Counted from the stretch's first letter, positions 45,611 to 57,321 are shown. The stretch is DNA of 64,000 bases from Triglochin maritima (GCA_963682175.1 OY821775.1:31556053-31620052), one strand, 5' to 3'. Notes: a model not told the origin generated them from the letters alone. Translations and numbers: made by a program.

Positions 45611-46668
45611 TGATTGTCATCATTTCATGCTTACGTTTGTATCTTATATCAATTATCTTTCACCTAAACAATGCTACGTGGCGATTTTTATGTTTGGTAT
45701 GTGGGTCTTGTATTAGAGCGTATTTAGTCTATTTTTGGTATTTGTTTAGTCCCATAACGGGGGATTGTCCCGGATTCCCTTTTTCTATGGCTATAAATAG
45801 AACTCTTCACCTTATATTGTAATCCCCCATTGCCTGGTGGCATTCTCTCTACTTGGTGTAAGCCTTGGCGCAAAATCTCAAGGTGCAGAAGAATGCTACT
45901 AGTGATGTGAGTCATTTAATAAAACAATTTTTCCATTGTTTTGTTCTTATGTTGTTTCTTTATGCAAGCTTAGGTTAGTTTTATTTCTTTGATTGTGGGC
46001 TAAAGTAGTTAGAATGTTTCGTTTCTTCTTTAGTTTAATTGTTAGAATAATGTGTAGTGAGTAGATTCATCCCCCTTTGGGGGTGGAGATGATGTTCACA
46101 CATGCATTAGAGAATGGATATGAATGCTTTATATTTTGATTGTGTTGATAAATGAAAATGTATGCTGGCTTGTTAGAGTAGAATACTACACTTGATGGGT
46201 TTTGCCACGCATCTTAGACTCCCATGCTTGTTTAGGTTCTGAAATTACTAGCTTGTGTATATGAATGTTAATCAACTAGGTTAGTAAATGGATTGATAGG
46301 TTTCGCCATAACCTTTAGACGCTTCCTATGCATGAAAATACTACCTACATTTGTACCTATAGAATGCATTCTTCACCATCTTTTTACATGTGTGCACGCA
46401 CTCCACCCTAGGGGTCTTTTTCTTACTGATTCCAGCTTAGTGTTAAGTTTCTTTAGTTTAGTTCGAAGTAATCGTTAATCGCTTTCCGTTGCATTTCTCT
46501 TCTTAGTAGTTTAATGTAGCATAGATTAGCTTAGACAAACTCTTCTCCCTTGTTGTTGCTACTTGATTTCTAAAAAACCAGAGTGGTCTCTCCTCCCCCA
46601 TGGATCGACCCGTATTTGCCACGTCTTCACCGACGACGTGCACTTGCGGTAGTTTAAACGATTAAACA
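45611..46668 (+). repeat. Element K 3' LTR (internally deleted)
   Basis: Same subfamily as 25405-26788 but ~330 bases shorter: at about 45695 the text jumps from TTTTATGTTTGG to the segment just downstream of the twin palindrome, so the palindromes are gone. TATAAATA is kept at 45792. Followed by AACAA. Confidence 0.85.
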
Positions 46669-46673
46669 AACAA

Positions 46674-47317
46674 TTTCATGTATCATTGGGGACTCTCGCA
46701 TTAATAATGTCTTGCTAGATCTAGGATCGGCGGTTAACCTCTTACCAGTTTCTGTGTATCAACGATTAAGCCTAGGGGAGCTCAAGCCTACGAAAACAAC
46801 TTTGCACTTGGTTGATCGTTCGATCAAAGTCCTGTTGGTGGTCATTAAAGATGTCCTAATCAAGGTCGGTGATTTAATATTTCCTGTTGACTTTATCATC
46901 ATTGAGATTGAACCAATCCAGACTACCCACTCTCAGATTCCATTGATTTTGGGTAGACCTTTTTTGGCGACCTCAAATGCCTTGATCAATTGTCGTACTG
47001 GACTCATGAAATTGTCGTTCGGGAACGTTACCGCAACATTCCATGTGTTCAATATGTCTAGGCAGCCGGCATCTTTCGAGGACCCCATGGAAATTAATCT
47101 TATCTTGGACTTGGAAGAAGAAATAGAAGAAGAGTACCCCCTGATTCATGAAAATCTAAGTGCCTACATCATGTATGATTACGATCATGAAGAGGACGGG
47201 GGTGAGTTGAGAAATGATGTGCATGTTATTCAGTACATGCGAGCTCCTCCTATCTTACATCTCGATCTAGATATCACACCTTGCCTTGAGGAACCACCCA
47301 CAATTGGGCTTAAATAA
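46674..47317 (+). pseudogene. Element H protease (resumes after K)
   Basis: Gypsy retropepsin-like domain. The active site reads LLDLGSAVNLLP (Asp-Leu-Gly at 46718-46726), as expected for Athila-type proteases, and RPFLATSNALINC and GLMKLSFGN follow at about 46960-47030, matching K at 30140-30210. The frame is open from 46712 to 47317 with an acidic tail (DLEEEIEEEYP). Its first residues (IGDSRINN) continue the H gag linker that broke off at 25404. This part alone looks intact, but gag and RT on either side are broken. Confidence 0.8.
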
Positions 47318-48200
47318 CTCCCTAAGGAACTGAAACACAATTTTTTTGGTCCCGACAGGTCATTTCCGGTTATTATTTCATCGATGTTGACTGGTCATCA
47401 AGAAGAACGTCTGATTCAAGTCCTAAAGGAGCACAAATCAGCTATTGGGTGGTCCTTGAAGGACATTAAAGGGACAAGTTCCGACGTCGTGCACCACCAC
47501 ATCTTTATGGTGGATGAGGCACGACAACGTCCCGACCCACAGAGGCATTTAAGTCCAGCCATGACAGAAGTAGTTAAGAAAGAGATCATCAAATGTTTAG
47601 ATCATGGCATCATTTTTCCCATTTCGGACAGTACTTGGGTAAGTCATGTCTAGGTTGTGCCCAAGAAGTTGGGTATCACTGTTGTCCAGAATGACAACAA
47701 TGAGTTGGTACCCACACGACTTCAAACTGGGTCGCGAGTTTGCATTGACTAAATGAAGTTGACACGGTCACACGTAAGGACATGTTCCCTCTACCTTTCA
47801 TCGACCAGATGTTGGAGAGACTCGCTGGGCACGCCTATTATTGTTTCCTTGATGGTTATTCGAGGTATAATCAAATCTTAGTCACCCCAGAAGACCAGAA
47901 GAAAACTGTGTTCACTTGTCCTTTTGGGACGTTTGCTTATAAACGGATGCCTTTTGGACTATGCAATCTACCAACAACATTCCAACGTTGAATGTTGAGT
48001 ATCTTTTCCGATATGGTTGAGAACTTCCTTCATATTTTCATGCATGATTTCTCGGTTCATGACACCTCCTTTGATGAGTGCTTGCACCACCTGAGCCTTG
48101 TTCTGAAGAGGTGTCCAGAAACGAACTTAGCCCTTAATTAGGAAAAGTATCATTTCATGTTTATAAAAGGCATCATTTTGGGTTACGTGTTATCTCAATA
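47318..48200 (+). pseudogene. Element H reverse transcriptase, N-terminal part (broken)
   Basis: Athila-type RT. 47384-47653 reads LTGHQEERLIQVLKEHKSAI and IKCLDHGIIFPISDSTWVS. After a stop, NELVPTRLQTGSRVCID (about 47699-47749) is followed by a one-base frameshift, then MFPLPFIDQMLERLAGHAYY and RMPFGLCNLPTTFQR (47782-47991). The active-site region reads FMHDFS where FMDDFS is expected (about 48040), so the first catalytic Asp is His. The text ends at about 48200, joined to copia RNase H sequence. The connection and RNase H domains and integrase of H are missing. Confidence 0.8.
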
Positions 48201-48430
48201 GGAGGTCTCAATCAGGATATGTCTTTATTTTGAATGGTGGAGCAGTGAGTTGGCGTAGCTGGAAACAGACTACGCATGTGATTTCGTCGACGAAGGCAAA
48301 ATTGTTTTTTATAGGTGGACACAAACAACAACATAGCTGATCCATTCACCAAACCCTTTTCTCAAGCCAAGGGTGAAATGCATTTCAAGTCCATGGGTTT
48401 GAAGAACCATGTAAAGTGGATTGTTGAGTA
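48201..48430 (+). pseudogene. Copia RNase H fragment (family of element E)
   Basis: SGYVFILNGGAVSWRSWKQ at 48213-48270 matches E at 59927-59985. After an internal deletion of roughly 225 bases it resumes at the segment matching E 60220-60360 (NNIADPFTKPFSQAKGEMHF). Only the end of the pol gene remains. It directly follows gypsy RT of H at 48200. Confidence 0.8.
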
Positions 48431-48508
48431 AGATAAGAGGGTTACCCTAGTTATTACAGTTTTTTACATTTATAATGTACATGAAAGGACTTTGATAACG
48501 TGAGAGAT

Positions 48509-48940
48509 TGAAAGGATTGTGTGTTCTAAAATCATTATTTTATATGTCTTTTATTATGAATTAAATGTATAAACATTTTGTTCCTTGATTAATGTATTCC
48601 TCTTTTAGAAGAGTTAAGGAATAGGCTCTTAGTAATTCACCGTAGAGCTCTAAAAGATAATGGTTTACATAAATAAAAAGTAATTCACAAGCATGGTATT
48701 TAAGATGGGACATTAATTGCCAAGATAAAATTATTATGTCGGTTAACGAGGCATTGTAGCTCTACAAGTATTTAACAACATGAGTATATAAAAGAGGAAA
48801 ATGATTTCTTTTATATATTAAATTGACCTAATAAATGAAACATTATGGAATTGTGTTTGTATCACTAATGTTTTCATTGTGTCTTTGAATCCTAAGATAT
48901 GAGACATATATCTTTTTCACATGAGAAATTTATAATTTGA
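48509..48940 (+). repeat. Copia LTR fragment (E family), 5' part
   Basis: Begins TGAAAGGATTGTGTGTTC, the E-family LTR start, after a short 3' UTR. It stops at about 48940, where Sirevirus F's LTR sequence takes over. Confidence 0.75.
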
Positions 48941-49999
48941 AACAGTCCGACCGGTCGACCGTGACCATTTCGGTGAACCGTCTACACGTGTCATTTGACC
49001 ATTAGACTTGTCGTATTATTTCAACGGTCATTTTTCAAAAACCCCAAAATACAAGTGATAACCGGTCGACCACAGACCTTGTTTCGGTCGACCAAACATA
49101 AACATTTTGAAAATCCCTAAGTGTCTGTCATTTTTCGGTCGACCAACCCAACCATTTTGGTTGACCGAACCTAAACATTTTTTGCCACCGCACAGAGTCT
49201 GTTATTTTCGGTCGACCGAACAAACCTTTTAGTTCAACGGATAAGTTAAGTTATAGCAGTTTTCGTTCGTCCATTCATTGCTTGTTCAACCGTTTTGTTT
49301 CTGGACTTTTTTTGGATTTTCCTGGACTTCATTTATGGACGACTTCCGGTCAACCGTTAAGCCCGATTCAGTCGACCGAACTTGCCCAGAACTATGCCCT
49401 GTGCTTTTCTCTTTTGTGCTTCTTACACAAACACATACCATATTTAGCACAACGGCTATAAACTCCCTTAGAGCTTATAAATAGAAGTTCCCGAACCTTA
49501 TTTAACTAACACTTCGACTCTTATTTGCCTGCGACATTAGAGAGATCAATCCAAACATTTCAAGCCTTAATTTCCACACTTTAGATCAATTCCAATCTTA
49601 CTCATGTGTGCTCAAAGTTAGTGTGTCATACTCTTGGTAACTTGTTGCCATCAAGAAGTTGTAAAGGTTTTGGTGAAATATCGAATTGTGAGAGGAGGAG
49701 CCAAGCTCGGCGAGGGTTGTTCTCGAGCTTGAGGATTGTAAAGGCATTCTCTCTCAGCCTGGAACGGGGAGTGGATAGTGAAGTCATGAGTGGAGCTCGG
49801 TGATTTGAGCAGAGCTTGCAATAGAGGACTATGACCCTAAACCCTAAACCCTCGCACCTCTATAAAAACATCGTCTTCCATTGGGGTTTGTAATATTTTC
49901 TTTGCTTGCTTTTGTTTGTTTATTCCACTTTATCCTTCATCAAACGAGTAGGAAATCAGTTTAAAAGTGATTAGAATTAGGGGCCGTTAGGATCCTACA
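48941..49999 (+). repeat. Element F 5' LTR, start missing
   Basis: Aligns with J's LTR from the palindrome cluster (48945-49380) to GGATCCTACA. A short telomere-like stretch lies at 49835-49852 where J and B have other sequence. Confidence 0.8.
49835..49852. repeat. Telomere-like repeat in F LTR
   Basis: CCCTAAACCCTAAACCCT, two and a half units of the plant telomere repeat. The matching place in J (about 32923-32945) reads GGACCCGGGTGGGG. Confidence 0.85.
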
Positions 50000-50001
50000 T
50001 A

Positions 50002-50013
50002 TGGTATCAGAGC
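50002..50013 (+). other. Element F primer binding site
   Basis: TGGTATCAGAGC, exact, three bases after the LTR. Confidence 0.9.
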
Positions 50014-50050
50014 ATAGGTGCTATTTTCATATACTTAACCATATTTTAGC

Positions 50051-51622
50051 ATGACTAGCACATCTAATCATGTAGAGGGTTTGTGTACTACTAGACCTCC
50101 TTTGCTTAGTGGGTCAAATTATGACTATTGGTAGAATAGATTGAAGATTTTCGTAATTTTAAATGACCTCAAGTATTGAATTTTCTTACAAAACCCTTAC
50201 ACAACCCCTAATGAAGAAGAAGTTGCCACATTAACTAGAGCTAAAATGAAAGAATTTGAAATGAACTCTAGTATAATGAACATACTATTTTGTGTATTAA
50301 ATAAGGGTGAATATAATAGAATTAGGGTTGTGAAAGTGCATATGAATTAGGCTTCAAATGCATCATTAGGGTGATAGCAAAATAAAGAAACTAGGATTAG
50401 TCTTCTCATGCACTAGTACGAATTTTTTTCTATGCACATCGGTGAGAACATAAGAGAAATGAACACTCGCTTCACTAATATCAATAATTCTCTTTTGGTT
50501 CTTGGAAGAAAAATTAGTGAAGGCAAAATGACAAGGAAGTTCCTCCGGTCACTCAACAACAATTGGGAAGATGAGGTCGTCGTAATTGAAAAAGCACATG
50601 ATCTTTCCAAACTAAAGATGGAGGAACTCATTGGAAATCTCATGGCCTATGAACTCCAATTGAGTCATACAAAGGAGAAGGAAGCTTCCAAGAAGAATCC
50701 AAACTTGGCATTACATGCAACTTCCGATGAACCCAGATGAAGAGAGGCGAATGAGGACATTGAAGTCCTTGCTCAAGACTTCTTCAAATGTTGAAGAAGG
50801 ATAAAGGAGAAATGAGAGAAATAAGAGGAAGAAGAGAGGAGAGAAACAGAAAAGGAGAAGGAGGAGAGTGAAAATGAGAGAAGAGAAAGAGAGAAGAAGA
50901 GAAAAGGAGAATAGCAAGAGAAGAGAAAGGAAGGAGGAAGCTCACAAAGCCACTTGGGATGATTCTTCATCCTCATCATCATCCTCCATGCAAAGTCGAA
51001 GGGAGGTTGCTCAATCATGCTTCATGGCTATGAGGATGAACAAAGTGAGGAAGATTATAACTCTTGCTCTACTAGATCAATTTCATGCTCAAATAAGTCA
51101 TATTCTAGTGATCGCTCAAACTCAAATGCTAATGATGAATCATACACATATGATGAGCTACAAAATGTATTTCATAACTTAGTTAAACAATATGAGATCA
51201 TTTGCGAAAACAATAAAAATGCTAGAAATTTAATAAATGATCTCCAATGCAAAATTGAATCAATAATGCATGAAAAGAATAAGGTGATTGCTAGACAAGA
51301 GACAAATGCATTAGAACTTGGTAGTCTAAATGCAACACCCATTTATATTGATCAACTAGATCTTAAGGCATGTAATGTTCAACTAAGAAAAGATCTAGAG
51401 AAGTTCACAAATGGAACCAAGATGATTGACATTCTTCTAGCTAGTCAAAGGAAATCCTTGGATAAACATGGTTTAGGATATAATGCTTCATATGTTAAAA
51501 ACAATGTAGTTGATACTATTTTGAATGGAATGCACTTAGTTGTAAAGCATAACTCTTCAAGTGTGTGGGCTCCTAAAACCAAAATACTTTGGGTACCCAA
51601 ATCTACACTTGTAGGTGTTTAG
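50051..51622 (+). pseudogene. Element F gag (broken), no zinc knuckle
   Basis: The ATG at 50051 opens MTSTSNHVEGLCTTRPPLL, close to J and B. Stops and frameshifts follow in the capsid part. 50432-50740 reads EEAHDLS-like text (EKAHDLSKLKMEELIGNLMA). A charged Glu/Arg/Lys stretch (50800-50940) again replaces the knuckle, then KATWDDSS. 51017-51622 is an open coiled-coil tail (YDELQNVFHNLVKQYEIICE; KACNVQLRKDLEKF) ending in SSVWAPKTKILWVPKSTLVG and a stop, matching J's stop. Confidence 0.85.
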
Positions 51623-52338
51623 AGATGGGAGATCCGTAGTGACCAGGTAAGCTTGCAAAGTCAAATTCAAAGTCGCTTGCACTATCGAAAAAAGATTGGA
51701 ACCAAATTTGAGGATCAAATTGAGTAAAAATTTATCTATCCTCTACATTCATGTTAGATTGGTTCTAATCTAGGACATTTTGAATGCTTAATTGTCACAT
51801 CCTTTATCACATTCATTGATCAATTAGGATATGCTTCATGTACATCTTTAATGGGAGAAAAATGATTCTTATGCCTAATTGATATCATTCATTGCATATC
51901 TTAGAATTTTGGGAGAAAAACACATCCTATGCCTTAGTGTCAATTTTTCAAATGGATGTCAAAAGATGATAAAACATCACATGCTTATATGTTCATTATT
52001 GGTTGATGTTTAATCGGGGAGAAAAAAATTGAACTTAATTGACATATTATATTCATATTGATAGAGGGAGCTTAATGAATATATTTAATTTAGACTAAAG
52101 AAGTGCACATTTAAGGGGAAGGAACTTCATACAAGAATTTTGGGGGAGAAAATAAATTCAATGAAAAATCTTATTTTTGATGGATGCCAAAGGGGGAGAG
52201 AATATTTGGGCTAACTTGATATTTACATAAAATTGAACACAAACTATGCACACTCATAGGGGGAGCATTTATATGCATAGTTTACGTCTAGAAATTTCAA
52301 GCATTAAGATATAGGTTGCCATGAAAAAATTGGGAGAT
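51623..52338 (+). other. Element F 3' non-coding region with repeated polypurine tracts
   Basis: Purine runs at about 52059, 52114, 52141, 52192 and 52257, in the same order as in J, with TTGGGAGAT (52330-52338) next to the LTR. Confidence 0.75.
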
Positions 52339-52564
52339 TGTTGGCTTTTTGGCCTTAATCTATGTTTTGATGATTTAATCAACGAAATCTTAATTATAAT
52401 TATGTAGAGTAGCACACATTATGCATGACATATATATTATATTATGCTAACTTCTACAGGTGATGAAGACTCAAGGAAGAAAGGAATTCAAGTCAAGACA
52501 TCTAATCAGGCTATTGAAGACATGTAATTTTGTATTTCTTTTGAGTCTTACGAACTTTGCGTAC
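52339..52564 (+). repeat. Element F 3' LTR, first 226 bases
   Basis: TGTTGGCTTTTTGGCC start as in J; broken at 52565 by the 3' end of a minus-strand LINE. Confidence 0.8.
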
Positions 52565-52690
52565 TTTTTTTTGCAAAGCAAAAGGGAGGCTTAGCCTCTA
52601 AAAAATGTATTAGTAAGAAACTGTTTACATCTACCAAAATTTGTTCGTTTAGTTCGCGGGCGTATGCCACATGAATAATCGGCTTCTCCG
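52565..52690 (-). mobile_element. LINE 3' end (poly-A tail and 3' UTR)
   Basis: The plus strand starts with a T-run followed by GCAAAGCAAAAGGGAGGC; on the minus strand this is the end of a LINE with its poly-A tail. It is separated from the LINE body at 62481 by copia element E, whose target duplications (CTCCG, 52686-52690; CTCCC, 62476-62480) mark the split. Confidence 0.75.
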
Positions 52691-53862
52691 TGAAGGGAAT
52701 GTGTTCTAAAAGTTTTACTTTTAAATGTCAATTATTATGAATTGAATGAGAAATCATTTTGTTCCTTGTTTCTGTTATTCGTCTTTTAGAAGTGTTAAGG
52801 AAGAGCCTCTTGGTCCTTAACCGTAGAGCTCTAAAAGATATTGGTTTACATAAAACAAAAGATATTCGCAATCATGGTAATTAACATGGGACATTAATTA
52901 CCGGGATAAGATTGTCGTGTTTGGTCATAGATCATTGTAGCTCTACAAGTGAGTGACAACACGGGTATGCAAAAAAGGAAAATATTACTTTTGTATACTG
53001 AATAGACCTAATAAGTAAAATATTATAGAAATGTGTTTCTGTGTCATTAATATTTTACTGTGTCTTTGGTCCTTTGATATGAGACTTATATCTGATCACT
53101 TAAGGAATACTTAATTAGATCAGTGTCTTAAACTATCCATAAGTGTAGTGTAAAGGCATTGGTTGGTTAAGTACAACTTTTGTTGGAGAAGATAGTTAGT
53201 CAAAAGACTATCATTGCCCCTCTTAATTGAGTGATGATATTAGTGGGCCCCTTGATAAAGCAAAGTTATAATGTGCACAATGTGATTTGAGTTAAGTCAC
53301 ATATTTATAACTAGCTTAAAGAGATCAAGAAATGAATACTAATACAAAGATGACACAATACTACTTTGTGTGTATTCTTAATATCATGAGGCAAGGGACG
53401 TACACAAGTGGTGCACTCCATCACTAAATGGATCGGGCTTTGGTTCGAGTGGAATTAATACATCTAACTAATTGGGAGCTATAATGTGTAGCTAGATACC
53501 GCTTATAGCTTGTGATATTAAGCTCTTAATATCACTACCGACTTAGTTTAGATCCTCCCATAGGTCACACCGCAAAACTGGGAAACAAGAAATGAGGATT
53601 TTGAGTTCATAAGATGTGTTGGGTTTCATGTAGAAAATATGACACATGGGGTGAACAAGCAAAATCAAAATTATGTTGTGATTAATAACATAATTAGAAT
53701 CTAAATAAAATTCATATGTGATGTAAATATTATGGGGTGTAATGATTGATCATTGCATAGGATAATATGTTACATAAGTTGTGAATTTACTACTAATCCC
53801 GATATGTCAAATTTTGTAGGGGTTAAACCGAAATTTGACAAGTCTGCAAAACAGTGCTCCAA

Positions 53863-54092
53863 CGGTCGACCGGTTAGCAGTAAACGGTCGACTGATCGGG
53901 CACGGTCGACCTGACATGTCTCGACCGATAACAGGGAATTTTCATCTGTTCGAACGGTCGACCGAAAGTAATCGGTCGGTCGACCGAACATCGAGATGGA
54001 ATAATTCCTGTTACGAACGGTCGACCGAGTTATTGAACGGTCGACCGAAACATGGTTCGAGCGGTCGACCGAACCTCCAAACGGTCGACCGG
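53863..54092. repeat. CGGTCGACCG palindrome cluster in E 5' LTR
   Basis: About nine GTCGAC cores in 230 bases, most in AACGGTCGACCGAA context. The 3' LTR cluster (61621-61826) has fewer because of a 24-base deletion between two repeats. Confidence 0.9.
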
Positions 54093-54271
54093 TCCAGACG
54101 GTTTTCAACAGAATTAATTTAAGAATTAATTAGATCATGCATGGAATTGGTCCATAATTGATTTAATTCGTGGCTAATATTATTTATTATTGAATAATGG
54201 ATGGTTAGATGGAATTTTGCATGAAATCATGGGCAAGGGGTTGCACATGAATAGGTAATTTGGACAGTGCT

Positions 54272-54279
54272 TATAAATA
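54272..54279 (+). promoter_or_regulatory. TATA box of E 5' LTR
   Basis: TATAAATA, ~180 bases after the palindrome cluster; repeated at about 62006 in the 3' LTR. Confidence 0.7.
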
Positions 54280-54742
54280 CAAGTTTATCTCATTACCTCC
54301 AAAATTAATTCATTATTACTTATGCAAAAATTCTCTCTCCATAAATCTCCACGAAAATCCCTTAATTCTTGAGTTTAGTTTTAGTTCTTAACAGATCATC
54401 TTCTCAAGGGAATTAAAGAGGGGTTAGTAATTGCATTCTAAACCCTATCCGAGATTGAGAGACTAGCTTCCCTCTCTCCGATCTTGTTTAGAGTTTGGTG
54501 AATACTCGGAGGCATCCGGCGCAGCGAGGAGCATCCCCAACGTCTCCGAATCTTCAAAAAGTTTTAGAGAACTTCTAGGTATGAATTTCGGAGCCCATAT
54601 TTGTTTTAATAAAGTTTTGAAACTAGTTATTGAAACAAATTGATGCATGCATGAAATAAATCATAGAAAATTGTAAATTGATCCTTATTGTGCATAAAAA
54701 TTTCGAAAATAAATATGTACAATTAAACATGAAATCCTACAG

Positions 54743-54754
54743 TGGTATCAGAGC
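54743..54754 (+). other. Element E primer binding site
   Basis: TGGTATCAGAGC, one base after the LTR end; exact initiator tRNA-Met type. Confidence 0.92.
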
Positions 54755-56250
54755 ATAGGGTTCAATTTTCTCATGATTTATGGCTGTAAACAAATTTAGT
54801 TTACTATGTAGGATTTAAACAATTCAATTTACCGGTTTTTTCGGTCTATGAATGTTTGTTGATGTAATTCTCCATAATAATTTGTTCTGAATGCTTTAAG
54901 TGTTTTAAAACATGCCATGTAATTATTAGAATTAAGATTTAGACATTTTTCTAACTTGCAATAATTTCGTTTTAAGTATAAACGATTATTTTGTAAGAAA
55001 ATCAACAAAACCGAAAAACTGTGATTCATCTTTGCATTGAAATTTGGATGGACAGCGGTTCATAATTAATTTTTGAACTATGGATGCATGAAAAACTTTT
55101 TTAATGGATTTCAAAATGTTTTTCAAAGAATTGTTTGGGATTCTAGATGCTTGATAAACTAGGTTGGATAGTTTATAGCGATATTGCATGCATGGATGCT
55201 CGAGTTGTCTTTGCAGGAATTATGGGTTTATATGTTCCAAATCAGCAGTTATGAATGTATCTAATCCTTATTATACAGGGGCTTATGTATGTAAAAGCCA
55301 AAATTCTCTCTCTTTCCGTCTTTTAGATAATTGCATTTGCATATGAGAGGTTTTTACATAGGACTTGCACTAGTTGGTTTTTATCGAATGTGAGGAGCAT
55401 GTTTATTTTCTGTAAAATCTACATCTCCGGTGCAAGAGGAAGTCGCCGCTGTAGCGCATCGATCAAGGATCGAAGATCAGGGATCGAAGATCGAGGATCG
55501 AAGGGAACATATAAACTCACACGATGTGGATTGTGTGAATGTTTAATTTCTATTTTTATCTTGCTATGCATGTGATGAATGTGTTGAATGTTAGGATGTG
55601 TATGATTAATAATATGCATGATAACCTAAAATTGTAAATCACATGTTAAATTGTCCAAACAAAAATTAAGAATAAATTTCTTTCTTATTTCATCCACTAG
55701 CAGCCATTGATCGAGGGATACTCTGCTCGCCCTTAGCGGGAGATAACTCCCTCCATCTTTGGGAATAGTGGGAGATATAATGGTTGTCTGTTGTAGTGCC
55801 ACAATTAAATATATGAGGTGTGTTTCACCCTAGTGAACCCCAAGTATGTTTAGTTGTGAATACAATGGATAAACGTATCTCGTATCAAATGAAAATAAGT
55901 TTTCTTAACATTACCTAGAGCCCTCGCTCGATTTTGGCAAAACGTTTTTCTTACGAGGATAGGTCGTATTCCCTCATAATTAAAACGACAAGAGTCACAA
56001 AAGTTTGAAGATGCTAAATGTGGCTAAAATTCAAAAAGGTTGTGATTAGAAAATGTTTTCTTACCTTGATATTGTAATGTATTCGATAGCCCTTAGCTAG
56101 TCTATATTACGATTGATGGGATCTTGGATTGTTGCATTTATGGGCAAAATTTTTATTTGCAACATTTACATTTATATTCAATATATGTATGCATGTGTAT
56201 TAAAACATAAAATTGGCATTAAAATCCTATATGATTTATTTTGTAGAAAA
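54755..56250 (+). other. Element E leader
   Basis: 1.5 kb, AT-rich, non-coding. A short imperfect tandem repeat of GATCGAAGATC/GATCGAGGATC type lies at about 55460-55502. Confidence 0.75.
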
Positions 56251-57321
56251 ATGTCGAACATCCAACCTATCGTACGATCCATGATAGAAAAACACCCTTT
56301 AGGAAATGATGGCTCAAACTTTATTAGTTGGCAACTCAAACTCAACATCATGTTAAAGTTTGAGAAACTATTAGACATTTTGGAAGGTCCAATCCCAAAG
56401 TGGAATGAGAGATTAACCGATGAAGAGAAAGAGGCTAAAGCCAAGTGGGAAGACCAAGAGAACCAAGTTCACGGTCTCATGCTAGCGTCCATGGGTGACT
56501 CGCTTCAAACAAAATACTTGGATTCAAAACCCAAGAAGACCATGGAGGCTTTATCAAAGATGTTCATGGATAGTGCCCGAAAGGAGCGCTATAAGACCAC
56601 CATCGCACTCACAAGGTGTCACATGGCGGAGGGAACATCGGTATCCATGCATTTTCTCACGATGCAAGGGTACCTTGAGAAGTTGGCAAAGCTCTCTTCA
56701 CCAATGCCCGAGGACATTGTTGCAGATATGATTCTTGGCTCTCTAGCCACGTCCTTCAAGGACTTTGTGATGCATTACCACGTGCGTGAAAAAGGGGTGA
56801 GTCTTGAGGAGCTGCACAACGCTCTCAAAACTGCGGAAGTTGACATGGGCAAGGGTAGGGACAAGCATGTCCTTGCCGTCCATGGGAGGAGCCAAAAGAT
56901 TGGTAAAGGAAAGGGCAAATCTACCAAAAGTTGTGGTTCAATCAAGAGAAAGGGAGTAGGAGGTGCTCGTGCGAGTGCCTCGAGGGGGAAATCTCAGAAA
57001 TCTCCAACTCCCAATACGGAGTGCTTTCACTGCGGTGAAAAAGGACACATTTGCCCAAATTGCCCCAAGTACAAGGAAGACCTTGACAACGGAGTGATTG
57101 AACGTCGGCGCCCCAAAAAGGCCAAAGGTATATTTGTTATTGAAATAAATTTAGCCACCTCTGTCCAGGATTGGGTAATTGATACCAGATCTTGTGCTCA
57201 TATAGTTTCTAATGTGCAACTACTCATGGATAGGAAGGAACTCGTCAGGAACGAGGTAGAATTGAAGGTTGGAAATGGTGCGAACGTGTCTGCGGTTGCA
57301 CAAGGTTCTGTGGTGCTCTAA
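56251..57321 (+). pseudogene. Element E gag and protease start
   Basis: I take the ATG at 56251 (MSNIQPIVRSMIEKHPLG) because the open residues before it (from 56113) are hydrophobic and unlike Gag. Residues about 20-230 form a copia capsid region (SNFISWQLKLNIMLKF; LDILEGPIPKWNE; FKDFVMHYHV). A basic stretch precedes the knuckle CFHCGEKGHICPNC (57022-57063). The protease site reads DTRSCAHI (57181-57204), with Arg in place of the Gly of DTG/DSG, which should inactivate it. A TAA at 57319 ends this part; the same frame then continues. Confidence 0.85.

Larger units (their letters stand above)
25405..46668 (+). mobile_element. Element K: non-autonomous Athila-like element, host of three later insertions
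   Basis: Bounded by LTRs 25405-26788 and 45611-46668 of one subfamily (both begin TGATTGTCAT and end GATTAAACA) and by a perfect target duplication AACAA. It spans 21.3 kb. Removing solo LTR M, Sirevirus J and element L leaves about 7.8 kb: LTR, TGGCACC primer site, leader, gag-protease, a C-terminal domain, 3' UTR, polypurine tract, LTR. There is no integrase, RNase H or complete RT. The shared structure with L shows that loss of pol is a feature of a family and not only decay of this copy. Confidence 0.85.
48941..52564 (+). mobile_element. Element F: gag-only Sirevirus, both outer LTR ends incomplete
   Basis: A 5' LTR lacking its start, primer site, gag, polypurine-rich 3' region and the first 226 bases of the 3' LTR. 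The interior (2.34 kb) has the same content as J, with gag ending at the same point and no pol. The LINE at 52565 cuts the 3' LTR; the rest lies outside the window. Confidence 0.85.
52691..54741 (+). repeat. Element E 5' LTR
   Basis: 2051 bases. Palindrome cluster 53863-54092, TATAAATA box at 54272-54279. The same family gave solo LTR D and the fragment at 48509. Confidence 0.9.
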
